64,000 bases of DNA, taken from contig NZ_FOGC01000008.1 in NCBI RefSeq assembly GCF_900111105.1, positions 1 to 64,000 of the forward strand, written 5' to 3'. The translations under genes were made by a program, and so were the position numbers. Below, piece after piece: positions 18,536 to 27,567 of this stretch (the stretch's first letter is position 1; every line of letters starts with the position of its first letter). The notes below the pieces were generated by a model that was not told where the DNA came from, did no database searches, and saw only the letters and a program-made list of their open reading frames with translations. Source of the DNA: Rosenbergiella nectarea. Its GTDB lineage: Bacteria > Pseudomonadota > Gammaproteobacteria > Enterobacterales > Enterobacteriaceae.

Positions 18536-19120
18536 ATGCTTGATCCCTCTTACATTAGTTATGTCGTCGTTATGTCGGTCACACCGGGTCCAAATAATGT
18601 GATGTTGGCGACCTCTGGGGTTAATTATGGTTTGAAAAAGACCTTGCCCATGGTGCTAGGGATTATCGCGGGCTGTCTCGTACAACTGCTCTTTTCCATC
18701 TTAGCCTTTGAACAACTCTTACATTGGATGGCGATGATCCGTATACCGCTTACGCTATTAGGCAGTGGATACCTATTCTGGCTTGCATGGAAAATTTTTC
18801 GTTCTGCAGCCCCCGAACTCACGCAAGCTTCAACACCGATGAGTTTTTTCGGGGCGGTCTTATTTCAGGCGGTAAACCCTAAAGCATGGCTGATGTGTTT
18901 GAATGTCGCGCTGGTCTACGCTGCCGACATTCCGTTGAGTTGGATGTTGCTAAGCTATGGATCAATGACACTGCCTTGCGTCATTATTTGGGCGATGCTA
19001 GGCGATAAGATGAGTGGCTTGCTACAAGATGCCAGTAAACGCTGGGTATTCAATAGCGTGATGGCGCTAACTCTCGTGATGACAGCGAGTTGGATGCTGG
19101 GTGAAGTGATCATGGCATAG
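18536..19120 (+). CDS. LysE/RhtB-family amino acid exporter
   Basis: This 194-residue protein has about six membrane helices and the family motif SVTPGPNNVMLATSGVNYG at the N-terminus, then FQAVNPKAWLMCL in the middle. LysE/RhtB proteins export amino acids or amino-acid-like metabolites by proton exchange. AGGA sits eight nt before the ATG. It is divergent from the MocR regulator, which is its likely controller, and is the only gene in its transcript, ending at the bidirectional terminator before mqo. The substrate cannot be read from sequence. Confidence 0.9.
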   Translation: MLDPSYISYVVVMSVTPGPNNVMLATSGVNYGLKKTLPMVLGIIAGCLVQLLFSILAFEQLLHWMAMIRIPLTLLGSGYLFWLAWKIFRSAAPELTQASTPMSFFGAVLFQAVNPKAWLMCLNVALVYAADIPLSWMLLSYGSMTLPCVIIWAMLGDKMSGLLQDASKRWVFNSVMALTLVMTASWMLGEVIMA

Positions 19121-19126
19121 CGTAAG

Positions 19127-19150
19127 CGGCCTGCATAAAGCAGGCCGTTT
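19127..19150. terminator. terminator between lysE-type gene and mqo
   Basis: CGGCCTGC-ATAAA-GCAGGCCG is a perfect stem-loop followed by TTT on the plus strand. It sits between two converging genes only 34 bp apart. Confidence 0.75.
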
Positions 19151-19154
19151 GCTA

Positions 19155-20780
19155 TCATACCGAGAGAGGTTCACCCTCAGTGATGGGTAAAGGGCTAAGT
19201 GTTACAGCCTCTTGCTCGCTATCAGGCGTAGGGTAATCGAGTTCTAAGACTTCACTAGTGTGCTTCAAGACCTGCTCGGTGGCTTGTTCATCATCGTTAA
19301 GCGCAGTTTTCCAGTAAGGGATCAATTGCTTAATCTTTTGTTGCCAGCTTTCAGAAGCGATCTCATCTTTAAAGATCCTGCCCATTACCTCAAGCATCGC
19401 TTGGGCAGCGGTTGATGCACCGGGTGATGCTCCTAAAAGTGCTGAAATGGTTCCGTCCTGCGAGGTAATAATCTCAGTACCCAGTTTTAACGTACCGCCT
19501 TTACTGCCATCGTTTTCAATGACTTGCACACGTTGACCGGCGACGACTAAGCGCCAATCTTCCGCCTTAGCGTGAGGGACATATTCACGCAGCGCATCGA
19601 GGCGATTTTTATCGGTAAGAAGTACTTGCCCGATAAGATATTTCACTAGGCCGAAATTACGCGCCCCGACTTGCATCATCGGGACAATATTATTCGGCGT
19701 CATCGAGCCAAACATATCGAGTAAAGAGCCTTGTTTAAGGAACTTGGTAGAGAACGTGGCAAATGGCCCAAACAGGAGCACTTGTTTACCATCGAGAACG
19801 CGTGTGTCGACATGAGGCACCGACATTGGCGGCGCCCCAACACTGGCCTTACCGTAAACTTTAGCTAAGTGCTGCTGGACCAAGTCTTGGTTTTCGGTCA
19901 CTAAGAAGGAGCCACCTACCGGGAAACCCGCAAATTTTTTCGCTTCGTCAATCCCGGTTTTCTGTAGGAGAGGGAGTGCGCCACCGCCAGCGCCAATGAA
20001 GATATGTTTCGCGGTCACCGTACGCGAGGTGTTATTCATCAGGTTTTGTAGCGTGACTTGCCACAAGCCATTCTTTAAGCGCGTAATCGTTCGCACTTCT
20101 TGACGAAGGGATAGGTTGAAATTATCGCGTTGACGTAAACTCTCAATAAGTTGTTTGGTTAATTCACCGAAATTCACATCAGTACCGAAAGGTGAGTGGG
20201 TCGCAGCCACTTTCTCTCCTGGTCGACGTCCTTTCATAATCAGTGGTGCCCACTGTTGGATCGTTTCGGCTTCATCAGAAAAGGCCATTCCGCGGAATAA
20301 GCAACTGTTACGTAAACTCTCTGCGCGCTTTCTCAGGAAATTGACATTGTCATCTCCCCACACGAAACTCATATGGGGCGTGGTATTGATAAAACTGCTC
20401 GGGTTGCCTAAACGACCTTGCTCTACCAATGAAGCCCAAAACTGACGAGAAACCATAAAGGCCTCGTTAATCGAAATCGCCTTAGAGATATCAATCGAGC
20501 CATCAGCACGTTGCGGTGTATAGTTCAACTCCGCCAACGCTGAGTGGCCAGTCCCAGCATTATTCCAACCATTTGATGACTCTTCTGCAACGCCAGGCAG
20601 GCGTTCTACCATCTCAATACGCCAAGTCGGTTCAACGTCTTGCAGAAAAGTACCCAAGGTTGCGCTCATAATTCCCGCGCCAATCAATAACATATCGAGG
20701 GGAGAAGATTCGGGTACATTAGCAGTCATAGCGTGGCTCGCACTCATGGAGAGTGGTAGATGTAATGGTGATTTCGACAT
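19155..20780 (-). CDS. mqo: malate:quinone oxidoreductase
   Basis: This 541-residue FAD enzyme (E. coli 548) oxidises malate to oxaloacetate and passes electrons to the quinone pool; it is a peripheral inner-membrane protein. The FAD-binding [10 protein letters not shown] is at residues 34-43, followed by the family block [20 protein letters not shown], and later [14 protein letters not shown]. The N-terminus is about 25 residues longer than the FAD domain needs but there is no clear signal peptide. GAGG precedes the ATG by ten nt. A perfect CRP site lies about 325 bp upstream, which suggests control by carbon source. Confidence 0.96.
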   Translation of the reverse strand: MSKSPLHLPLSMSASHAMTANVPESSPLDMLLIGAGIMSATLGTFLQDVEPTWRIEMVERLPGVAEESSNGWNNAGTGHSALAELNYTPQRADGSIDISKAISINEAFMVSRQFWASLVEQGRLGNPSSFINTTPHMSFVWGDDNVNFLRKRAESLRNSCLFRGMAFSDEAETIQQWAPLIMKGRRPGEKVAATHSPFGTDVNFGELTKQLIESLRQRDNFNLSLRQEVRTITRLKNGLWQVTLQNLMNNTSRTVTAKHIFIGAGGGALPLLQKTGIDEAKKFAGFPVGGSFLVTENQDLVQQHLAKVYGKASVGAPPMSVPHVDTRVLDGKQVLLFGPFATFSTKFLKQGSLLDMFGSMTPNNIVPMMQVGARNFGLVKYLIGQVLLTDKNRLDALREYVPHAKAEDWRLVVAGQRVQVIENDGSKGGTLKLGTEIITSQDGTISALLGASPGASTAAQAMLEVMGRIFKDEIASESWQQKIKQLIPYWKTALNDDEQATEQVLKHTSEVLELDYPTPDSEQEAVTLSPLPITEGEPLSV

Positions 20781-21158
20781 GAGGCAATATCCTCTTCTGT
20801 AAGACGCCGATCCGCTTACAGCGTGGTGACAGTAAATGAAGCTCTCGGTAAGATACCGATAAATATAACATTTCCCTGTCTAATTTAAACATCGGATTTG
20901 AAGTATTTTTCGAGAAACGGCAGCAATTAAAATAGATGGAAAATCATAGTCGTATGTATTTTTTTAACATATAAATCAATTAATTATTTATTCATTCTAC
21001 TATTATTAGTGAGTTCAATATAACTATTAGAATTATTGCTAATAATTACCTTTTTATTCCGTAAGATAATGATAATTCATAATATAATCGCCACTCAACC
21101 TATAATGTGATTTATGTCACATAGTGGTTAATTATCTGTTAAATTTGCCACTAATTGA
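20781..21158. other. intergenic region upstream of mqo, 378 bp
   Basis: The stretch is very AT-rich from about 20920 to 21100 and must hold the mqo promoter (minus strand). Its one clear site is the CRP palindrome at 21106-21121. I see no small gene or structured RNA. Confidence 0.6.
21106..21121. promoter_or_regulatory. perfect CRP-binding site
   Basis: TGTGATTTATGTCACA matches the CRP consensus TGTGA-N6-TCACA at all ten defined positions. It lies upstream of mqo (minus strand) and just downstream of the small membrane protein gene. mqo is the only gene it can plausibly serve. Confidence 0.75.
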
Positions 21159-21407
21159 TCAGGCTACGTTAGCGATAAAACGCCGCCAGATAAAACGTAT
21201 CAGTAAGTACTCTAGCGTTCCCAAAAAGAGAAACCATAAGGCGAAAACAATCGTATAAAGCTGATTGAGGTCCATAAGATGGAACCCTTGCATTATGGAC
21301 TTGGCCAAGCCAATACCGAAAGTTGGGGCGGGCAGTAACAATGCCGACAGAAAGCCCAGCAATAAGATCCCAGCGGGGATGAAGAGTGTTTCAAGCGGAT
21401 TTTTCAT
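21159..21407 (-). CDS. small inner membrane protein
   Basis: This 82-residue protein has two hydrophobic segments (about 7-30 and 48-70) joined by a conserved-looking loop with LLPAPTFGIGLAKSIMQG and LMDLNQLYTIVF. It ends in a basic tail (RFIWRRF). It resembles a family of short enterobacterial membrane proteins of unknown function (DUF1158-like, from memory). There is no strong ribosome-binding site. It stands alone between mqo and mntP. Confidence 0.7.
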   Translation of the reverse strand: MKNPLETLFIPAGILLLGFLSALLLPAPTFGIGLAKSIMQGFHLMDLNQLYTIVFALWFLFLGTLEYLLIRFIWRRFIANVA

Positions 21408-21516
21408 AAGGCACTCGTATTTTCTTCACGTCGAGCGTGATTTAACTCACCATAAAACAAAAACTAATTTTACCAAGAATATCCTCGGCTTGCGCCTCGT
21501 TTATGTATTAGGGTAA

Positions 21517-21540
21517 AAGTTATAGCCTTTGCTATACTTA
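21517..21540. promoter_or_regulatory. MntR box overlapping the mntP promoter
   Basis: TATAGCCTTTGCTATA at 21521-21536 contains the core ATAGC-N4-GCTAT of the E. coli MntR box, with the same central tetranucleotide read on the opposite strand. A TATACT -10 element (21533-21538) overlaps its right half, and the -35 is poor. That fits manganese-MntR activation of mntP. Confidence 0.8.
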
Positions 21541-21653
21541 ACTACATGATTTTATTGCTTTTTTATTTAACCCTTTGCATGGTAGACTCCTCTCCATGAC
21601 GACTTCCCGATCAGGGAACATCACTGTTACTTTGTATAGTTACTCAGATTATT

Positions 21654-22226
21654 ATGAACATACTGACCACACTTATTCTTGCCCTGGGCATGTCGATGGA
21701 TGCTTTTGCCGCCGCCTTAGGTAAGGGCGCTGTACTTAAACACGTCACCCTCAAAGAGGCCCTCCGTACAGGTCTCATTTTCGGTGTGATTGAAACATTG
21801 ACTCCTTTACTTGGATGGGCCCTCGGTATTGCAGCAAGTCGATATGTGATGGCTTGGGACCACTGGATAGCGTTTGTCTTACTCATGGTGCTCGGCGGAC
21901 GCATGGTGATCGGAGGATTACGTCATCGTAATGACGAGGAGATTAGTCCTCCAGAGCGCCATGGATTTATGGTATTAGCCTTAACGGCGGTAGCGACAAG
22001 CTTAGATGCACTCGCCGTTGGCGTAGGGCTGGCTTTCCTACAGGTCAATATTGTGCTGACCGCATTGACTATTGGGATCAGCACCATGATTATGGCCACC
22101 ACCGGCATGCTTATCGGGCGATTTATCGGTCCTGTATTGGGTAAATGGGCGGAAATTTTAGGCGGTGTGGTGCTGATGGGGATTGGTACATCGATTTTAG
22201 TTGAACATCTCGGTTTACTAAACTAA
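21654..22226 (+). CDS. mntP: manganese exporter MntP
   Basis: This 190-residue membrane protein matches E. coli MntP (YebN), which exports Mn2+ to prevent manganese poisoning. The two halves each carry a [18 protein letters not shown]-type motif with the Asp residues used for metal (near residues 16 and 118), typical of the duplicated fold, with six helices. The ATG at 21654 gives the family start [18 protein letters not shown]. An MntR box lies about 115 bp upstream. I cannot recognise the yybP-ykoY riboswitch that precedes mntP in E. coli, and the leader looks too short for it. Confidence 0.95.
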   Translation: MNILTTLILALGMSMDAFAAALGKGAVLKHVTLKEALRTGLIFGVIETLTPLLGWALGIAASRYVMAWDHWIAFVLLMVLGGRMVIGGLRHRNDEEISPPERHGFMVLALTAVATSLDALAVGVGLAFLQVNIVLTALTIGISTMIMATTGMLIGRFIGPVLGKWAEILGGVVLMGIGTSILVEHLGLLN

Positions 22227-22259
22227 GGCTTCTTACGGCTTACACTCAAGGAAAACGTT

Positions 22260-22622
22260 ATGAAAATGATCACTCCACTGCTCGCCGGCGTAATGCTGCT
22301 TGCATCGTCACCCTTATTTGCCGCCGAGTCAGTGCCGACACTTGAAGGCGCGCAGGGGAAAATCGTTCGACTAGAGGTTAAGAGTAACCCCACCACCGGT
22401 TATCAGTGGATGATTAGCAAACTGCCACAGGAATTAATCTTTGTCTCGAGTGATTATCAACAAAATAAAGATTGTCCCAAAGGTGCGGTAGGCTGTTCAG
22501 GTAAACAAACCTTCACCTTCATAGCTCAGCAAGCAGGGACTACAAGCTTACAGCTGATCTACGGTCGAGCTTTTGATAAAACATCGTGGCAAGAAAAAAC
22601 GGTACCCGTGGTCATCAACTAA
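22260..22622 (+). CDS. secreted chagasin-like protease inhibitor (I42 family)
   Basis: This 120-residue protein has a signal peptide (about 1-21, cleaved after LFAA). The mature part carries three loops like those of chagasin, an inhibitor of papain-type cysteine proteases: NPTTGYQW near 44-51, a GCSGKQTF segment near 78-85, and RAFDKTSW near 104. It would act in the periplasm. AAGGA precedes the ATG by eight nt. It follows mntP by 33 nt on the same strand and may share its transcript. Two Cys (near 72 and 78) could form a disulfide. A target protease is not evident nearby. Confidence 0.82.
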   Translation: MKMITPLLAGVMLLASSPLFAAESVPTLEGAQGKIVRLEVKSNPTTGYQWMISKLPQELIFVSSDYQQNKDCPKGAVGCSGKQTFTFIAQQAGTTSLQLIYGRAFDKTSWQEKTVPVVIN

Positions 22623-22818
22623 GTATTGCTGCACTAGGCTGTTGCCATTACCTGGGCAGCCTTATCGTGAATAAATAATAAGTTCATACGCTACTCCCCC
22701 CCTCACTGGTGAACCCTGCGGCCAGATTAATAGCCGAATAATCGTTACTGAAGGCGGCAGTTCAATCGTTTTTACAGTAAACTTATTGGTTCATGCACTG
22801 CATAGAGTCGGTATAGTT

Positions 22819-24654
22819 ATGATTTCTGAGCGTTTTGAACGATTGATTGATATTTTCCGCGAGGCCCCGAGTGCCGAGCCACCTAAAGCGATTGGCGCTT
22901 TCTATCTTTTCTATTTACGGCAAGTATGGCCTTGTTTTGCCGGCTTACTGGTGGTGGGTTTCCTTGGTGCGCTGATTGAAGTCGCACTTTTTAGCTATTT
23001 AAGTACCATTATCGACCTCGTTAACCACAGTCGGCCCGCGACGATATTTCATGAGCATTGGCCTATTCTGTTGTGGATGGGTGCAGTCGCGTTAGTGATC
23101 CGCCCAATAATGATTTGGTTGCATGATTTACTCATTCACCAAACTATTAACCCGCGGATGACCAGTATGATCCGCTGGCAAAATCATCGCTACGTGTTGC
23201 GCCAAAGTTTGTCCTTCTTCCAAGGCGATTTTGCTGGGCGCATTGCACAACGTATTATGCAAACGGGTAACTCAGTACGAGACTCTGCGGTGCAGCTTGT
23301 CGATGCAATTTGGCATGTCGTGATCTATGCCGTGACCTCTCTGGTGCTCTTTGCAGAAACTGATTGGAAATTGATGATCCCATTAATTGTTTGGATGGTG
23401 GTCTACGTTGCGGCATTACGCTATTTCGTGCCACGCGTCAAACAACGTTCGGTCGTCTCTTCGGAAGCTCGCTCCAAATTAATGGGATTTATTGTTGATG
23501 GTTACACCAACATTGCTACCTTAAAACTGTTTGCGCATAGCGCACTCGAAGAGCAAAACGCCCGCGAGACCCTCCAAGATCAGACGGAAAAAACGCAATT
23601 AGCCGGAAGAATGATTACGGCGATGGATGTTACCCTTTCGACCATGAATGGCGCATTGATTGTGACAACAACCGGGTTGGCGCTATGGCTTTGGAGTCAA
23701 TCATTGATCTCAGTTGGGGCCATTGCCTTAGCGACGGGGCTAGTTATTCGTCTGGTCAATATGTCCGGATGGATCATGTGGGTGGTTAACGGTATTTTCG
23801 ATAATATTGGTACCGTCCAAGATGGGATGAAAACCGTTTCTCAGCCACTGAGCGTGCAAGATGCGCCGCATGCGCAGCAGCTTACTGTGACACAAGGGGA
23901 GATTGTTTTCGACCATGTACGCTTTGGCTATTCGAAAGAACGGACCATTATCGACCACCTTAATTTAACCATTCAGCCTGGCGAAAAAATTGGCTTAATC
24001 GGCTCCTCGGGAGCGGGTAAATCGACGCTAGTTAACCTTTTACTACGAATGTACGATGTCGATCAGGGTAAAATTAGCATCGATCATCAAGATATCGCGC
24101 AGGTCACTCAAGATAGCTTACGCAGTCAAATCGGGATGATCACCCAAGATACCTCACTGCTGCACCGCTCCATCCGGGATAACCTGTTATATGGCCGCCC
24201 TGATGCGACAGAGGAAGAACTTGCGACGGCGATCATCGGCGCGCGCGCCGATGAATTTGTTCCCCAACTCTCCGATAATGAAGGGCGTAGCGGTCTGGAC
24301 GCGCAAGTGGGTGAGCGAGGGGTTAAATTGTCCGGTGGACAGCGGCAACGCATTGCCATCGCCCGTGTGTTATTAAAAAATGCACCGATCTTGATTATGG
24401 ATGAAGCGACATCAGCGTTGGATTCCGAGGTCGAAGCGGCGATACAGGAGAGTTTAGAATCGCTAATGAGCGGGAAAACCGTTATCGCCATTGCACACCG
24501 CTTGTCGACCATCGCGCGTATGGACCGTCTTATTGTATTACATCAAGGACGGATTGCCGAGCAGGGGACGCATCAACAATTATTAGCACACCAAGGTATC
24601 TATGCCCGTTTATGGCAACGTCAAACCGGCGGGTTTGTGGGCGTCGATGAGTAA
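22819..24654 (+). CDS. ABC exporter, fused permease and ATPase
   Basis: This is a half-size type IV ABC exporter of about 611 residues. It has six N-terminal membrane helices (about 25-320) and a C-terminal ATPase with Walker A GSSGAGKST, Q-loop near MITQDTS, signature LSGGQRQ, Walker B ILIMDEATSALDS and H-loop IAHRLST. It would act as a homodimer. The ATG at 22819 is chosen because MISERFERLIDIFRE is a family-like start; the upstream ATG at 22786 is also possible and neither has a strong ribosome-binding site. Substrate is unknown (lipid, drug or peptide are all seen). It is followed by yqhA 78 nt later. Confidence 0.88.
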   Translation: MISERFERLIDIFREAPSAEPPKAIGAFYLFYLRQVWPCFAGLLVVGFLGALIEVALFSYLSTIIDLVNHSRPATIFHEHWPILLWMGAVALVIRPIMIWLHDLLIHQTINPRMTSMIRWQNHRYVLRQSLSFFQGDFAGRIAQRIMQTGNSVRDSAVQLVDAIWHVVIYAVTSLVLFAETDWKLMIPLIVWMVVYVAALRYFVPRVKQRSVVSSEARSKLMGFIVDGYTNIATLKLFAHSALEEQNARETLQDQTEKTQLAGRMITAMDVTLSTMNGALIVTTTGLALWLWSQSLISVGAIALATGLVIRLVNMSGWIMWVVNGIFDNIGTVQDGMKTVSQPLSVQDAPHAQQLTVTQGEIVFDHVRFGYSKERTIIDHLNLTIQPGEKIGLIGSSGAGKSTLVNLLLRMYDVDQGKISIDHQDIAQVTQDSLRSQIGMITQDTSLLHRSIRDNLLYGRPDATEEELATAIIGARADEFVPQLSDNEGRSGLDAQVGERGVKLSGGQRQRIAIARVLLKNAPILIMDEATSALDSEVEAAIQESLESLMSGKTVIAIAHRLSTIARMDRLIVLHQGRIAEQGTHQQLLAHQGIYARLWQRQTGGFVGVDE

Positions 24655-24732
24655 TTGGTGAAGATTTGTGGGTCAGTTTGCACGCGCGGTTTGCTATACT
24701 GGCTCACACGTCTTTTTCTTGCTCGGATTATT

Positions 24733-25236
24733 ATGGAACGTTTTGTAGAAAATTTAATGTATGCCACCCGCTGGATCTTGGCGCCTGTCTATTTTGGCCT
24801 ATCGATTGGGCTACTGGCGTTAACGGTGAAATTTTTCCAAGAAGTCATTCACGTTCTTCCTGAGCTGTTTACTGTAAGTGAAAACGATCTCATTTTATTA
24901 CTGCTGTCCCTGATTGATATGTCGCTGGTGGGCGGATTACTGATTATGGTGATGTTATCTGGGTATGAAAACTTTATTTCTCGTCTCGACATCGATGAAA
25001 GCAAAGAGAAGTTGAGCTGGTTAGGCAAAATGGACGCGGGATCGCTAAAGAATAAGGTTGCAGCGTCAATCGTCGCCATTTCATCCATTCATCTTCTGCG
25101 TGTTTTTATGGAAGTACGCACTATCGATAATACGAAAATTCTTTGGTATGTCGTGCTACACGTTACCTTTGTCTTCTCTGCGTTTGTGATGGGCTATTTA
25201 GATAAACTCTCTCGCCATGATAAATCAGCACACTAA
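24733..25236 (+). CDS. yqhA: inner membrane protein YqhA
   Basis: This 167-residue protein is highly similar to E. coli YqhA (164 aa; UPF0114/TIGR00645), an uncharacterised family. It has three or four membrane segments and the block [21 protein letters not shown] in a cytosolic loop. The ATG at 24733 gives the conserved start [14 protein letters not shown]; the open frame extends 78 nt further but without homology. It is just downstream of the ABC exporter. Confidence 0.92.
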   Translation: MERFVENLMYATRWILAPVYFGLSIGLLALTVKFFQEVIHVLPELFTVSENDLILLLLSLIDMSLVGGLLIMVMLSGYENFISRLDIDESKEKLSWLGKMDAGSLKNKVAASIVAISSIHLLRVFMEVRTIDNTKILWYVVLHVTFVFSAFVMGYLDKLSRHDKSAH

Positions 25237-25304
25237 TCATTAACGCCCTCGCCTCGGGGCAGTTTATACTGTTGCCCTAAGGCTTGATAAAATAGACCGC
25301 GCAC

Positions 25305-25739
25305 ATGTTCATGACCCCCGTAAAATATCGACTTGCCGCAGTACTTGCAGTACTGTCGATCTTACTGTTGTTCATTGCGCCGTTAATCTCGCAGTCACTT
25401 TACCTCGCCCACGCCTCGCGTATCACACAGACTGAACAACGCTGCAGTGACGCAATGGGCAATGGGGAAATGTCAGACGCGATGATGTCACACAGTATGT
25501 CAGCCGAAAAAAGCGACCATAGGTCTCTTCCTGCATCGGGCATGGTCTGTGGCTACTGTGAATTACTGGTCCACTTTCCTTTTTTCGCGTGGATTGCTGC
25601 CGCTATCCTTTTGCTGATTAGCGCCTTATCTCGGACGCCTCCTCAGTTACCTTATCGCACGATTATCTTAACCGCTTGTTATCCGCCTCAACTCTCGAGG
25701 GGACCTCCGCGGGTCCGGAGTGAATCAATAGTGCACTGA
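25305..25739 (+). CDS. DUF2946-like membrane protein with Met/His-rich segment
   Basis: This 144-residue protein has an N-terminal membrane anchor (about 8-30), a periplasmic segment rich in Met and His (GEMSDAMMSHSMSAEK, residues 54-69), the motif CGYCELLVH (Cys82, Cys85) and a second hydrophobic segment (92-108). The CGYC motif and layout are those of DUF2946, a family often next to PepSY or TonB-receptor genes and suspected in copper handling. The ATG at 25311 is an alternative start. It is 40 nt upstream of a PepSY gene on the same strand and likely forms an operon with it. Confidence 0.78.
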   Translation: MFMTPVKYRLAAVLAVLSILLLFIAPLISQSLYLAHASRITQTEQRCSDAMGNGEMSDAMMSHSMSAEKSDHRSLPASGMVCGYCELLVHFPFFAWIAAAILLLISALSRTPPQLPYRTIILTACYPPQLSRGPPRVRSESIVH

Positions 25740-25779
25740 ATACAGTGCGTTGACTTTCTTTTTGACCCGCGAGATCGCT

Positions 25780-27483
25780 ATGACTCAGTCTGCAAAAGCG
25801 ACGTCGAACAGCAATAATGCATTTATGCTATTGCTCCGTCGTTTACATTTTTATATTGGCTTATTTATTGGGCCGTTTATTTTTATCGCGTCCCTGACGG
25901 GCATGCTTTATGTCATCACTCCCAGTGTGGAGAGTGGGCTATATGCCTCTACGCTCAAGGTGGTTCCGCATGGCACCGTTCAGCCTCTTGCTGCACAAGT
26001 TGCCGCGGCGAAGCGGGCGATTCATCAACCCGCCACGCTTGCCGCGGTACGTCCTGCTCCTAGCGCCACGGATACCACCCGTGTTCAATTTTCCCAGGCT
26101 GGACTAGGACCTTCGGAAACCCGGGCTATCTTTATTGATCCTTATCGTCTCACGGTGACCGGCAACTACACCGTCTATGGTACATCGGGGATATTACCGT
26201 TTAGAACGGCACTCGATCACCTCCATCAAAGCCTGCTGTTAGGCAATGCCGGACGTGCGTACAGCGAACTTGCCGCCTCATGGATGTGGATTGCAGCGCT
26301 GGGGGGTGTCATTCTCTGGATGAGTTCTCGTCGACAGCTTAAGCAAAGTAAACGTAAGACGAGTTTTAGCCAGCGCTGGCACCGTCGGTTCGGTGGGGCA
26401 TTACTCTTAGGGATGTTATTCCTTTCCGCTACGGGAATTACCTGGTCACAGTGGGCGGGCGACAACGTCAATCAGCTGCGACACGCCTTCGGGTGGTTAA
26501 CCCCACAAGTGACTGCCGTTGTTGCGGGAGTCACGGTCCAAGCACCGAAAAATGCGCATGCTGAGCATCAGGCCATGGATATGGGCAGTATGCCCGGTAT
26601 GGATATGAGCCAACCTTCGCCAACCTCTGCACCGACTTATAACGTGGCGGATGGTGAATGGGACCGCGCACTGTTCGAGGCACGACAGAGTGGAATACAG
26701 GCCGCTAAAATTGAAATTCGGCCGCCTAAGGATAGTTACCATACTTGGACTGTCACTGAAATTGACCATCGTTGGCCGGTGCAGGTCGATGCCGTCGCAT
26801 TGGATCCTAAAACCCTTACTGTAATTGATCACGTCGAGTTTCGCGATTACCCGCTTCTGGCAAAATTAACCCGCTGGGGTGTTGATGCGCACATGGGGCT
26901 CTTATTTGGCGGATTAAATCAGTTAATACTTGCCCTGTTTGCACTCGGGCTCTGCGCCCTGATTATTATGGGGTATCGGCAATGGTGGCGGCGTCGGCCT
27001 CATCCAGCCGACCACTCGCCAACGCAGACGTTAAGCGAGGCTTGGCGGAACTGCCACATTGTTACGCGCAGTATCGTTATCATCTTCGCTCTGCTGATAA
27101 GTTATGCCTTACCTGTTCTTGGGGTAAGCCTTGTACTTTTTATTTTGATCGATATCTATCGCTGGAAGAGGGCGTTAACCATGCAACATACACCGATAAG
27201 CGAGTCATCTCAGTTCACGGCGGAGCAGCAACAACAGCGGAAGAAAAAGCGTAACTTTATCCGGGGTGTCATCGTTATTTGGTTAATAACCTGTACCGTG
27301 ATGGCGCGAGCGATCATCGGTGGCGTGATTGAGGAATATCACCTTCCTTTTGGCGAATGGTCGGGGGGGATGTATGTGATGCAAGGGATGATGATTATCA
27401 TCTATACTAGTGTCTTTACTGGCTTAATGTCGATTCCTCTCTGGTATTTCTTCTTGGGTGAGAGCGATCCCCAAGGGAAATAA
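25780..27483 (+). CDS. PepSY-TM protein fused to a DUF2534 (YnaJ-like) domain
   Basis: This protein has 567 residues. Residues about 20-400 form a PepSY-associated membrane protein with conserved His residues in RRLHFYIGLFIG, LHQSLLLG, RWHRRFGG and AHMGLLFG. A periplasmic loop at 255-275 holds HAEHQAMDMGSMPGMDM, a Met/His-rich stretch of the copper-binding type. After two more helices (to 460), residues 491-563 match E. coli YnaJ (ARAIIGGVIEEYHLPFGEW), a DUF2534 protein normally about 85 aa on its own. An in-frame ATG at 27181 is preceded by AGAGGG at good spacing, so a free DUF2534 protein could also be made. The ATG at 25780 is preferred over an upstream TTG. Confidence 0.85.
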   Translation: MTQSAKATSNSNNAFMLLLRRLHFYIGLFIGPFIFIASLTGMLYVITPSVESGLYASTLKVVPHGTVQPLAAQVAAAKRAIHQPATLAAVRPAPSATDTTRVQFSQAGLGPSETRAIFIDPYRLTVTGNYTVYGTSGILPFRTALDHLHQSLLLGNAGRAYSELAASWMWIAALGGVILWMSSRRQLKQSKRKTSFSQRWHRRFGGALLLGMLFLSATGITWSQWAGDNVNQLRHAFGWLTPQVTAVVAGVTVQAPKNAHAEHQAMDMGSMPGMDMSQPSPTSAPTYNVADGEWDRALFEARQSGIQAAKIEIRPPKDSYHTWTVTEIDHRWPVQVDAVALDPKTLTVIDHVEFRDYPLLAKLTRWGVDAHMGLLFGGLNQLILALFALGLCALIIMGYRQWWRRRPHPADHSPTQTLSEAWRNCHIVTRSIVIIFALLISYALPVLGVSLVLFILIDIYRWKRALTMQHTPISESSQFTAEQQQQRKKKRNFIRGVIVIWLITCTVMARAIIGGVIEEYHLPFGEWSGGMYVMQGMMIIIYTSVFTGLMSIPLWYFFLGESDPQGK

Positions 27484-27524
27484 TAAACGCTGACGCTGAG
27501 CCAGGACGCTCTGCGTAATACCTT

Positions 27525-27554
27525 AAAAAAAAACCACCCGCAGGTGGTTTTTTT
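27525..27554. terminator. bidirectional terminator, PepSY gene and gor
   Basis: AAACCACC-CGCA-GGTGGTTT is flanked by an A tract on the left and a T tract on the right, so it can end both converging transcripts. Confidence 0.93.
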
Positions 27555-27567
27555 CCGGTTAAGTTAC

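Noticed and set aside
21408-21653. yybP-ykoY manganese riboswitch in the mntP leader
   Set aside because: No aptamer core recognised by eye and the leader from the MntR-linked -10 seems too short; a covariance search is needed.
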